From contig NZ_CP048286.1 in the NCBI RefSeq assembly GCF_010365285.1, forward strand, positions 124,001 to 188,000: a DNA stretch of 64,000 bases, written 5' to 3'. Below are positions 23,870-31,992 of this stretch, one piece after another; the first letter of the stretch is position 1; each line of letters begins with the position of its first letter. This DNA is from Paenibacillus rhizovicinus (lineage in GTDB: Bacteria; Bacillota; Bacilli; Paenibacillales; Paenibacillaceae). The notes under the pieces were generated by a model that saw nothing but the letters and a program-made list of their open reading frames with translations, did no database searches and was not told the DNA's origin. The translations under genes and the position numbers were made by a program.

Positions 23870-24781
23870 TTATGCCTCCGATGCGCGTATTTGCAATTCA
23901 CTGACTTCCCAGAGCTTTTTCGCTGCTTCCAAGTTCCCTGCTTGTGCCGACAGCTTTCCAATCTGCTTATCGGCGTAATAACGACCGTTTTCCAGGTTCT
24001 TGCCGTCGGTATCCGCAAGCCAGAGAAGTGTCTCCGCACCTTGCTCAGGGGTTCGTGCAAATTTCATCATGACGGCCGTCGTCATGCGGGCCATGAATCC
24101 GTTGTCCCGATTGAAATTCGTAGCGACGAGTCCGGGATCAAAACAATACGCGGTCACATTCGTGCCTTTCAATCGCTGTGCCAGTTCCGCGGTAAACAAA
24201 ATGTTCGCCAGCTTCGTCTCGCCGTACCGAAAATTAGGACCGCCTTTCAGTTTCCCCAGAAACCCAAAATAACGCTTACCGCTCAAGTCATCGAAATCGA
24301 TGCCTTTCATAGCCATCTTATGGCCGTGAGACGACGTCGTAATCACGCGGGCATGTTCACTCATCATCAGTCGGTTTAGCAGCAGCTTCGTGAACAAGAA
24401 AGGCGCGATGTGGTTGACCGCCAGAGTCATTTCGAGCCCATCTTCCGTCAGCTTATGATTAACGAACATGGCACCTGCATTATTGATTAGCATATCGATC
24501 CTCTGGCATTTTGCCAATATTTCGTTCGCCGCTCGTCGAATCGACTGCTGGGACGACATGTCAGCAAGGAAAACGTCCACTGTGATCCGATTGCCGAATG
24601 AAGTCCGGATCCTATCCGCCACTTCATTTGCTTTGGCCGCGTTTCGCGCGACGATACCCAAGTTCGCTCCTCTAGCAGCCAGAGCTTGTGCGGCCGCCAA
24701 TCCAATCCCGCTCGTCGCCCCGGTAATTATCGCGTATTTTCCAGTTACATTGTGACTGCTCGCTTGTTGAGGTTCGTTCAT
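23870..24781 (-). CDS. Short-chain dehydrogenase/reductase (retinol dehydrogenase-like)
   Basis: The 303-residue SDR shows the NAD(P) loop GATSGIG (21-27), NNAG (100-103), serine S150 in ITTSSHGH and the catalytic YGETK pair Y186/K190. The DADMSSQQS-like stretch FLADMSSQQS is close to plant-type protochlorophyllide-reductase/retinol-dehydrogenase SDRs. Such enzymes use NADP(H) to reduce or oxidise small carbonyls. It is the first gene of the operon with TetR and DUF4267 genes, so expression is probably induced by the TetR ligand. The substrate is unknown. The start ATG at 24781 follows GAGGAGGG. Confidence 0.92.
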   Translation of the reverse strand: MNEPQQASSHNVTGKYAIITGATSGIGLAAAQALAARGANLGIVARNAAKANEVADRIRTSFGNRITVDVFLADMSSQQSIRRAANEILAKCQRIDMLINNAGAMFVNHKLTEDGLEMTLAVNHIAPFLFTKLLLNRLMMSEHARVITTSSHGHKMAMKGIDFDDLSGKRYFGFLGKLKGGPNFRYGETKLANILFTAELAQRLKGTNVTAYCFDPGLVATNFNRDNGFMARMTTAVMMKFARTPEQGAETLLWLADTDGKNLENGRYYADKQIGKLSAQAGNLEAAKKLWEVSELQIRASEA

Positions 24782-24801
24782 ATAATACCCTCCTCATAAA
24801 T

Positions 24802-24854
24802 TGAATGAACCATTCATTTAATTAAATTATATGAATCATTCCTTCATTTGTCAA
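24802..24854 (-). promoter_or_regulatory. Sigma-A promoter and TetR-type operators for the SDR operon
   Basis: On the minus strand TTGACA (24849-24854) and TATAAT (24826-24831) are exactly 17 nt apart. A 6-bp inverted repeat with 3-nt spacer (TGAATGAACCATTCA, 24802-24816) lies just downstream of the -10. A GAATCATTC palindrome (24832-24840) fills the spacer. Both are suited to repression by the encoded TetR protein. Confidence 0.8.
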
Positions 24855-24876
24855 TGGGGCGGAACAGTGCCTATAT

Positions 24877-24910
24877 AAACGGGAGCCGATCGTTTGATCG
24901 GCTCCCGTTT
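24877..24910 (-). terminator. Terminator downstream of the LamG/papain-like gene
   Basis: A 15-bp perfect stem (AAACGGGAGCCGATC with its complement, loop GTTT) lies 80 nt beyond the stop at 24991. It also insulates the divergently placed SDR promoter. Confidence 0.75.
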
Positions 24911-24990
24911 ATAGCGATATCGTGTCCGTTAAAATTCCTGCCATCGCCGCTTTCCCCGTCCACAGCCGCTAAGTTACGGTGCAGCATAAC

Positions 24991-26823
24991 TCATCCAAAC
25001 GTGCTTTCATTAATCTGCAAGGAAGCTTCCATGCCACGATTAGAGAGCCGGTCAACGATGTCGCGTAACACCGATAGCCCGGCAGACTCCGCCTGCCGTG
25101 CCTCCTTGAGCAGTCGGATCGCGTCCAATTTCAATCTTGGATCGGTCGTATCTGCCCCATGAGGGAAAGGGAACATCTCGCGCAAATGCACCCATGCCCG
25201 ATAGCTTGACAGATACACCTCAGCAGCCTTGAGCATCAGATGCTGCAGCGTAAGGTCTTGAATCGCCATACAATGCGTAATTGCCGATTGCGCGAAGAAT
25301 GGAATCAAGTATTGCCTTGTAGACGTAAGCCATAAGAGGTTGTAGCTTGTGAAGAAACGATGCGCCGACTCGGACTCGAAAGCCGCAATCCACTCGTCAA
25401 TGGCGCCGATCCCGTTCATTCGGCCGTCATCTCCCGTGAGTCCGTCCCCTTCTGCATGACGCACGGCAAGCGAGAGCGCTTTGTTCAACGTCATTCGGTA
25501 ATTCAGGTCTTCTTGCTCCGTGTACCGAGTCACGTTCAGTTGCGCAGGCGGCGTCTCGTTCCTCTCCCGCAGCACCAGTATGAACATTTCCGGATCGATG
25601 GGGTTATCCTGGAGGGGACGCCGGCCAAAATCATCATAAGACAGTTCAGCGCCGTTCCTGGCATTAATATCTTGAATGTACAATACTTTGCGTTTATCGT
25701 CGTAGCCGTAAATGAGTCCATGTTCATAGTTATCCAGGTTCCATCCCACGACAGGATATCCCCGCTGGATACTCTCTCGCACCATGTATAACGCTCTTTC
25801 GACCGTATCTTCCTCCCAATCTCCGCCGTAAATGTTCGCCGCCAGAATCTCCATGTCGAAGCCCAAATTAAGCATCGCTTCTCGGAGCAGGCTTCCGTCT
25901 CCGAGTACATCCATCGGCCGCACAGTCCGATCGGTGTTGATGACGAAACCTTGCCCCGTATAAATCAACGCTTGCAGCCAACTAATCTGTCGATTCGAAT
26001 ACGTCAGGACGCCATATAGGGCAAGAGCAAACGAATTGTAACAGTCGTTCCATTCGATTTTACGGAATTCCAACGTCTTGCTTACGCGAATCGGTTTGTT
26101 GACCCACTTCTTGGCGGCTGTCGTCTTGCGAACGGGATGCGGCGCCGGGAGCATCCAATCGGTATCTCCGATATATCCTTGTTCGGCATAGAGCTCCAGA
26201 ACCTCGTAGTCCGTTAATGATCTTGCGTAAATCCGAAGATCGTCCAATGTCCCGTGAAAACAGAATCGCTTCTCGTCGGAATTCTTTTTGCCTATAAAGA
26301 TCGGCTCTTCGAAGTTATGCACGAATGAACCGGTTTGTATATCCTGAAGCACGCCATTCACGTAGAGCCTATGCTCCGCTCCGTCATAAGTCGCGACAAT
26401 ATGATACCATGCGCCCCGTCGTAAAGGGTGTTTCCCTACCGCGTCCGCCGACTGTCTCATTCGATGCCAGGTGACATATTCCCCTTTGGTGCTTAATTGA
26501 AATACACGATGAGATTGATCGAGTGCACGGCCATGATCGTCTTGCGAAACGATAGCGTTGTTCCAGCCTTTGAGCGCCGCTTCCTGATCGTATTTGGCCC
26601 AGATAGACAAGGAGAAAGAGGACGCCGTGTGAAGCATCGAAAATGGTTCCAACGCAATGAAATCATTCTGGCCGGAAAACGCATAGGCGCTATTGGCTGC
26701 GCCAAAACGATCTTCTGTCAATGTCGCGCCTTCTACCTTCCCATGACGACCGAAGCCGCTCGTATCTTCCGCATTGCCGTTAAACAGATATTCGCCCACA
26801 AGACCTTGCCGCAGGTTACTCAC
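24991..26823 (-). CDS. LamG-like lectin domain fused to a papain-like (C39/BtrH-type) domain
   Basis: The 610-residue protein has three parts. Residues 5-220 form a concanavalin/LamG-like sandwich (LVGEYLFNGNAEDTSG at the start, then GAWYHIVATYDGAEHRLYVNG and GTLDDLRIYARSL). Residues about 255-420 look like a papain-fold domain with C261 in WNDCYNSFALALYG, H368 in DNYEHGLIYGYD and D385 in YIQDIN, in the order of BtrH or C39-type proteins. Residues 430-610 are helical and unassigned. No signal peptide is visible, so it may act in the cytoplasm or leave by another route. The gene is alone, with strong GGAGG ribosome binding site and terminator. An acyltransferase or peptidase role is inferred. 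Confidence 0.65.
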   Translation of the reverse strand: MSNLRQGLVGEYLFNGNAEDTSGFGRHGKVEGATLTEDRFGAANSAYAFSGQNDFIALEPFSMLHTASSFSLSIWAKYDQEAALKGWNNAIVSQDDHGRALDQSHRVFQLSTKGEYVTWHRMRQSADAVGKHPLRRGAWYHIVATYDGAEHRLYVNGVLQDIQTGSFVHNFEEPIFIGKKNSDEKRFCFHGTLDDLRIYARSLTDYEVLELYAEQGYIGDTDWMLPAPHPVRKTTAAKKWVNKPIRVSKTLEFRKIEWNDCYNSFALALYGVLTYSNRQISWLQALIYTGQGFVINTDRTVRPMDVLGDGSLLREAMLNLGFDMEILAANIYGGDWEEDTVERALYMVRESIQRGYPVVGWNLDNYEHGLIYGYDDKRKVLYIQDINARNGAELSYDDFGRRPLQDNPIDPEMFILVLRERNETPPAQLNVTRYTEQEDLNYRMTLNKALSLAVRHAEGDGLTGDDGRMNGIGAIDEWIAAFESESAHRFFTSYNLLWLTSTRQYLIPFFAQSAITHCMAIQDLTLQHLMLKAAEVYLSSYRAWVHLREMFPFPHGADTTDPRLKLDAIRLLKEARQAESAGLSVLRDIVDRLSNRGMEASLQINESTFG

Positions 26824-26936
26824 ATCTATTCCTCCTGTCGATCTACGATCATGATTGGATTCCGATCGGGATCCATGAAGATTTCGATTATAAAATTCAA
26901 AATCCTTTTTATTCCAGATATTCCTGTCCGATAACG

Positions 26937-26960
26937 AAAAAGAGACCTAATTGGTCTCTA
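26937..26960 (-). terminator. Terminator downstream of the FN3 remnant
   Basis: AGAGACC and GGTCTCT (26941-26959) pair around TAATT. On the minus strand five T follow. Confidence 0.7.
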
Positions 26961-26977
26961 ATTGAAACGCTCTATTA

Positions 26978-27130
26978 CTATTGGTTGCTGCTTCCGCTTT
27001 TCTTAGTTGTAGCTTTGGCTGCCGTGCTCAGAGCAGACAAATTGCCGGCCGCGTCTTTGGCCTGTACGGTATAGGTGGAAGACGTAGATGCTTTTAAGCC
27101 TGTGTCGCTATAAGAAGCGGAGCGCCCTTT
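26978..27130 (-). pseudogene. C-terminal remnant of a fibronectin type III domain protein
   Basis: The minus strand encodes ASYSDTGLKASTSSTYTVQA then KDAAGNLSALS and a Lys/Ser-rich end before a stop at 26978. This is the last two-thirds of an FN3 module as found at the end of secreted chitinases and amylases. The upstream part of the gene is missing, because the frame runs into unrelated sequence within about 25 codons. It still has its terminator. It is a relic of a larger exported enzyme. Confidence 0.55.
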
Positions 27131-27250
27131 CCTACAGTAACTAAATATTGTAAAGAAACTAACTGCAACATATCGCAACCGATTTCGTCGATAAGGGTGG
27201 AACACATTCATAGAGCGGACACGATTCCGTCACTCGAGGAGGAAATACTA

Positions 27251-27850
27251 ATGAACGTATTTACATCTGCCAAAAAAACGGCAATTGCAACGGTGACTGC
27301 GGGCACGCTGATCCTATCGGTCGCCGGAGCCGTCCCTTCCTACGCCGCGGCCAATACGACAGCTCCTGCCGCTGCTCCCGTGGACGATCATATGAAAGCT
27401 TTCCAAACGCTGATGAGCTTCTACAAACCGGCTCTTCAAGGCCAGTTCCCGAATTTCCACGGCTTCACGGTCGGCTTGACCTCGCATGAAACGGTCATCA
27501 AGGCCATCGGCAAAGCCGAATCTCCGGCCAAGGATGCCGACGGCTTCGACGTCTATCATGCCGAAATGGGCCATCCGGGCTACGCACTCAACTACAAGCT
27601 CGATAAAATACGGGAAATGCGCTACTTCGGCACGAACGTCGAGCGTCAAACGAATCTTGGCGGCATCTCCGCCCGCATGGTGATCCAGCACTGGGGAGCC
27701 CCAAATCAGTCCGCTTTGATCAAGTCAGGCAAAACCGTGCAAAAGAAACTCACCTATGTCCGCGGCAAATACCAGCTGGAGTTCATCTTCAACAATACAA
27801 GCGGTTTGGATCTGGATCATATTAACCTCGTTAATAAATCCATTAAATAA
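27251..27850 (+). CDS. Secreted YjgB-like DUF4309 family protein
   Basis: The 199-residue protein has a signal peptide with cleavage near SYAAAN (residue 33). The single domain contains FTVGLTSHETVIKAIGKAES, FDVYHAEMGHPGYALNYKLD and KLTYVRGKYQLEFIFN, matching the DUF4309/YjgB family of firmicutes. The frame opens earlier, but GAGGAGG lies 8 nt before the ATG at 27251. It stands alone between the FN3 relic and a bidirectional terminator. Function is unknown; the family is linked to the cell envelope. A relation to spores or biofilm is not shown by the sequence. Confidence 0.8.
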   Translation: MNVFTSAKKTAIATVTAGTLILSVAGAVPSYAAANTTAPAAAPVDDHMKAFQTLMSFYKPALQGQFPNFHGFTVGLTSHETVIKAIGKAESPAKDADGFDVYHAEMGHPGYALNYKLDKIREMRYFGTNVERQTNLGGISARMVIQHWGAPNQSALIKSGKTVQKKLTYVRGKYQLEFIFNNTSGLDLDHINLVNKSIK

Positions 27851-27864
27851 CGAGTTGGTTATTC

Positions 27865-27894
27865 AAAAAAGCGGCCCGTAGCGGCCGCTTTTTC
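27865..27894 (+). terminator. Terminator after yjgB-like gene
   Basis: AAAAAGCGGCC and GGCCGCTTTTT form an 11-bp stem with a short loop just after the stop at 27850, with T-runs in both directions. Confidence 0.85.
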
Positions 27895-27948
27895 TTATGC
27901 GCGAAGTGGGTGGCCGCGCTCGAACTTTTATGCTTATGAATAGTTCAC

Positions 27949-27980
27949 AAATAGCCCGGGGATACTCTCCCTGGGCTATT
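27949..27980. terminator. Hairpin between convergent genes
   Basis: AATAGCCCGGGGA pairs with TCCCTGGGCTATT with one mismatch, loop TACTC. It probably serves the leftward SLH gene ending at 28083. Confidence 0.55.
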
Positions 27981-28082
27981 CGTCGTTTCATGAAGTTCGC
28001 GGAATACATAACTTCGTTCATTACCTCGTTAAGATTCCAGTAAACGGTATTAATGTGTATCGTTCGTTGCCTGTCAAACTAT

Positions 28083-29135
28083 CTACTGTACAGGGTTCGC
28101 AGTTACTGGCGCAAGATGTGCCTTCAGGTAAGCGACGGCATTATCCACGGCTTCCTTGCCTTGCGCTTGCGTCATTTCGGCATTCGGCTCGAAGTTACCA
28201 TCGGCGTTCAATTTCACAATGCCGTATTTAAGTGCGCGCTGAATGACGCCTGAGTCAAGAATGTCGATTTGGTCCGCGTCTTTAATGTCGGCCGGGATGA
28301 CGTTGATCATCGGCAGCTTGCCGGCTTCCTCTACGGCTTGAACGAGCATTGTCGTAAACGTTTCACGAGTCAATGCGGCGTTAGGGTCTGCTTCCTGATC
28401 CAGGGACGGCGTCACGCCTGTGGCATCGGTGATCAATTGAATGCCCTCTGAGAAGGATAATTTGCCGTTCTCGTCAGTCGATGGGGCATGTGCCTTCAAA
28501 TACTCGAGCGCATTATAGATTTCTTCGGCTGCTTCCGAACGGGAGATGGTCATTTTGGGATTCACTTTGCCGTCCTCCCCCAGTTGAATGACGCCGTAGT
28601 TCAATGCGCGTACGATCGATCCGGAGTATTCCACGTTGATTTGGTCTTGATCAGCGATTTCAACGGCAACCGGCTTGATCATGGGCAGCTTGCCTGTCAC
28701 TTCGATCGCATGGATTAACTCATGCGTGAACGCTTCCCGAGTCAACAATTGATTCGGATTCAGATCTTTCGGAAGATCGAGTCCGTTGACCGACGCGATA
28801 ATTAGCGCGTTCGCGTACCAAGCATCATCTTGCGCGTTCGGGAAGTAATCCGATGCTTTCGGCTCTTTGAAGAATCGAACCAAATCCAGGTTGAGATTCA
28901 ACGCGCTCACGATTAATTGTACGCCTTGTGCTTCTGTCAAGATGGCGCGCGGCGCGAAGTGATTGGCCGAAACGCCTTGGAGTAAGCCCCTCTGCTGCAA
29001 GGAAACGATTTTATCTTTGGCTGCATTATTGTCCAAATCCGTAAAACCCGGAGTCGCCGCAAAGCTCTGCCCCGCAAAAGTTAACATCAACGCTGCCGTT
29101 GCTGTCATTGTCATCATCTTGAATGTCTTTTTCAT
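28083..29135 (-). CDS. Exported SLH-domain-like protein
   Basis: The 350-residue protein has a signal peptide (cleavage near SFAATP, residue 26). Four to five degenerate S-layer-homology-like repeats follow, for example GFTDLDNNAAKDKIVSLQQRGLLQG and the two homologous pairs around NPNQLLTREAFTHELIHAIE and DPNAALTRETFTTMLVQAVE. In each pair SGSIVRALNYGVIQLGEDG or DSGVIQRALKYGIVKLNADG follows. No other domain is seen. AAGAGGTG fixes the start at 29135. It may bind secondary cell-wall polymers by its repeats. A role is not known, but two further SLH proteins occur in this window. Confidence 0.82.
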   Translation of the reverse strand: MKKTFKMMTMTATAALMLTFAGQSFAATPGFTDLDNNAAKDKIVSLQQRGLLQGVSANHFAPRAILTEAQGVQLIVSALNLNLDLVRFFKEPKASDYFPNAQDDAWYANALIIASVNGLDLPKDLNPNQLLTREAFTHELIHAIEVTGKLPMIKPVAVEIADQDQINVEYSGSIVRALNYGVIQLGEDGKVNPKMTISRSEAAEEIYNALEYLKAHAPSTDENGKLSFSEGIQLITDATGVTPSLDQEADPNAALTRETFTTMLVQAVEEAGKLPMINVIPADIKDADQIDILDSGVIQRALKYGIVKLNADGNFEPNAEMTQAQGKEAVDNAVAYLKAHLAPVTANPVQ

Positions 29136-29270
29136 CCTGTGCACCTCTTTTAGTCGATTTTGTTTGTACAATTAAGGAAGACGAGCATGGCCTAAAAAAG
29201 GTTACAGCAAGACGACTCCGCAAAAATTAAGGTATTGTAAATGAATAACTACCCTTAAGTTAACAGCCGC

Positions 29271-29295
29271 TAAAAAAGCCGCGATATACGCGGCC
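29271..29295 (-). terminator. Terminator after the esterase gene
   Basis: GCCGCGTATATCGCGGC (minus strand, 29278-29294) is a hairpin followed by six T. Confidence 0.8.
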
Positions 29296-29350
29296 ATAAA
29301 AGAGCGTATGTTATTGGAGCCCGACACTGCGGCTCAACAATAGGATTGAT

Positions 29351-30133
29351 TTATCCTTTTTCGGAACCGGAGCTTGCAGCATGTTGGCTGAACCAGTCCA
29401 GAGCCCCGTTCAGCATGCCATCGGTAAATTGGTGAGCGACGTCGAACTCGGTAATCTCGAAACGTTCTGGACACGCCGCATAATGGTCCGCGCACGCCGC
29501 CCTGAACCTGTGAGCCCCGTCGGGAGGGACATGGCCATCTTTCGCCCCGTTCAGGAAGCGAATCGCTGGAGCATGCTCATATTTGTTCGCGTTCGTAAGC
29601 GGATTGCAGCGGTGATAACAATTCCAGGCATACGTATCGGGGCGGCTCTCTTCTTCATCCGTGCCCGGACGCAGCCAATCCGGCGTCGAGATGCAGGCTG
29701 CTACTGCGGTGATTCGTCTGTCCAGTCCTGCAGCGACCAAGGCGATGTCGCCACCCATCGAGATGCCTCCCGCCATCACGCCGCCGGTCAATCCGAATCG
29801 TTCCAGCGCCCAGTCGATCACGCGCGGATATTCCTCCGCCGTCATTGCGATCATCGGCCAGAAATAACGGCGCTTGTTACGCTTTAATTTACCGATAAAC
29901 TGATCGCGGCTCTCTCTCATCCGCTCCCCGTGCTCATACGGATCGTACGATACGGCTACGAAGCCCGCGTCGGCGAACATCCGCAGATGCTTGCGTAGTC
30001 CATCCTTGTCGCCTGTCAGTCCCGGAAGCCAGATGACGAGGTGCCCGTTCCGTTCTCCATACGGCTCTTCCCAGATAAGCGGGATATGATCCACGATTTC
30101 ATGATTGAGCTTATTCGTTTCTGTCGCACCCAT
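29351..30133 (-). CDS. Alpha/beta hydrolase, dienelactone hydrolase/YitV-like esterase
   Basis: The 260-residue enzyme has nucleophile elbow GGISMGG with S125, acid D199 in NGAKDGHVP and H234 in DVAHQFTD. The oxyanion-side loop is LPGLTGDKDG (about 36-45). It is of the size of YitV or other small esterases. No signal peptide is found, so it is cytoplasmic. The gene is single, with its own terminator, and sits between an SLH-protein gene and a subtilase gene. The substrate is not deducible. The start ATG at 30133 is preceded by a GGGAGGAAGG ribosome binding site. Confidence 0.88.
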   Translation of the reverse strand: MGATETNKLNHEIVDHIPLIWEEPYGERNGHLVIWLPGLTGDKDGLRKHLRMFADAGFVAVSYDPYEHGERMRESRDQFIGKLKRNKRRYFWPMIAMTAEEYPRVIDWALERFGLTGGVMAGGISMGGDIALVAAGLDRRITAVAACISTPDWLRPGTDEEESRPDTYAWNCYHRCNPLTNANKYEHAPAIRFLNGAKDGHVPPDGAHRFRAACADHYAACPERFEITEFDVAHQFTDGMLNGALDWFSQHAASSGSEKG

Positions 30134-30319
30134 TGACTGCCTTCCTCCCGATTAGGATCGTATCGTATAATTTCGGCATCTCCTGGCAAGGTATGGGGTT
30201 TGCTATTCTTTTGGTATCCACCCTACCAAAATAACGCCAACCAAATCGTACCATACATTGGATTTGAAGATAACTCCCTCTATGGAGAATCATTTTTGGT
30301 CTTTCGCATGATAGATAAT

Positions 30320-31723
30320 TTATTCCAATGACTCAAATAGAGAGTGTGCATATTGTGGTACCAGTTCGGGTTCATGTGTTTTAACGAATTGAGGCAAATC
30401 AGAGAATTTACCAAGAAATTCTCCTACGCACCATCTAATTGACCAATGGGGACTAGCTGCTAATGGAATCCATCGAGTTAATTCTTCTTTTTCAGCATGC
30501 TGCAACAACCCGTACAAATACCAAGTACGAACGCCATCCTCAGGTTCCATATCGAATCTATCCCAATAAATTTCACGTTCTATACGGTCGACCGGCCACC
30601 CCAGCGAGTGAACTGCAATCTTTCGAATAAGTGAATTTGGATCGTTGGAGTACTCCCACAGCTCGCCTCGCGTGTATTCTTTTTTCCTGATCGCTCTGCT
30701 CAGATTGACGGCACGTGCTGCAATGCCCGTATCATCGACAAGCTGGCTTTCTATCTTCTGCTCACTTATATACCCTTGCAATAAGGCTTCTATTGTTTTC
30801 TTTACATTAACGCATGGCGAATAGTTCTTGTCTTCAACCAATTTATCTCCAAACCTAACCAAGGCGTTCCTCAGCGTATAGTTGTTGATGAATGGGAAAC
30901 TAGATAACAAGTACATGCATACCCCGGCAACCAGCGTCGATGCCGCCGAGGTTCCTGTGTACACCGATAATTGCCCCGCTCTCGGTTCCCCTTCGCAATA
31001 AGGAACAATGACTCGCGTACGTGGTGCACGAATGTCTGGCCGATAATGTCCGTCGCCATTAAATCCATGAGGTTCACCTGGGTAAGGAGTATGATAGATT
31101 CGGTCAGCCTTTCCCCGATCATCGAACCCGCCAACGGCCAAGTAATCAAGGGGCGGTAATATGTTGCCAATGTCGCTGTTGCCATTCGCGCATATTACCA
31201 ATACTCCTCGTTCAACGGCTGCCGCCAAGCTTTGCACAGTAGAATTGGATTTTGTTCTTTCCAATAAAACCGTGTTATCTTGAGCATGCCATCCCAAGCT
31301 TAAAATAATCCGAATATTCAAATCAGGTAGATTGCTAAGGATCCAGTCGATTCCTAATTTGAGGCGTTCCCCTTCTCCATCTTTAAAGGCGCCATGAGAC
31401 AGGACAACGAAATTGCCTGCTGGTGCTATACCTGCATGGCAGAATCCGTCAACGGTAAAAGGCTCATGTGCTAACGTAAGAACAGTCATCAAACCATGTA
31501 TGCCATTATCTAAATTACTAGGATTAAAGCCTTCATTCACAATGTCGGAACAAGTAATTGCATTATCGTTAGCTACAACCACATGCTTAATTCTATCCGC
31601 GAGGTGGTTCAAAGTCGGATGCGGGCAAATATCGTCGATGATAATGATACCAATACCTTGCCCCGCGGATTGACCGGGTACTTCGGAAAATCCTAATCTA
31701 AACCATGATGGTTCTGCGTACAC
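30320..31723 (-). CDS. Intracellular subtilisin-like (S8) serine protease with helical C-terminal region
   Basis: The 467-residue protein carries S8 landmarks. The Asp site is IIIIDDICPHP (D30/D31), the His site is DNGIHGLMTV (H76), the Asn region is VICANGN and the Ser site is YTGTSAASTLVAG (S259). The conserved proline after the Ser motif is replaced. There is neither signal peptide nor propeptide, so it should act inside the cell. Residues about 350-467 look like helical repeats with tryptophans (RKIAVHSLGWPVDR, SPHWSIRWCVGEF), similar to HEAT-like repeats. A GTG at 31723 follows GGAGGAGGAG and is preferred over a GTG 18 nt upstream. It stands alone. A defence- or regulation-linked protease is possible. 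Confidence 0.8.
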   Translation of the reverse strand: MYAEPSWFRLGFSEVPGQSAGQGIGIIIIDDICPHPTLNHLADRIKHVVVANDNAITCSDIVNEGFNPSNLDNGIHGLMTVLTLAHEPFTVDGFCHAGIAPAGNFVVLSHGAFKDGEGERLKLGIDWILSNLPDLNIRIILSLGWHAQDNTVLLERTKSNSTVQSLAAAVERGVLVICANGNSDIGNILPPLDYLAVGGFDDRGKADRIYHTPYPGEPHGFNGDGHYRPDIRAPRTRVIVPYCEGEPRAGQLSVYTGTSAASTLVAGVCMYLLSSFPFINNYTLRNALVRFGDKLVEDKNYSPCVNVKKTIEALLQGYISEQKIESQLVDDTGIAARAVNLSRAIRKKEYTRGELWEYSNDPNSLIRKIAVHSLGWPVDRIEREIYWDRFDMEPEDGVRTWYLYGLLQHAEKEELTRWIPLAASPHWSIRWCVGEFLGKFSDLPQFVKTHEPELVPQYAHSLFESLE

Positions 31724-31992
31724 GACTCCTCCTCCATTCACAAGTTGCGGATTTTACTTTCTCAACGTCTATTCACACGGACAAATCCTTGGTGATACCA
31801 TAAATAAGTAAGAATCGGGTTAAAAAGGGGAATCTGCAGAATGTTGCTCCTCACTCTCAACTAAACCGAAGTGTCTGGATAGCGTTTGTACACGATAGAG
31901 GTAAACTTGTCCGTTAAGGCAGGTTTCTTTAGGTGTGCGTTTGTCTATACGACGTCGGTATGGTTCCTGAAAGTCATTAGGAGGTGAGGTCA

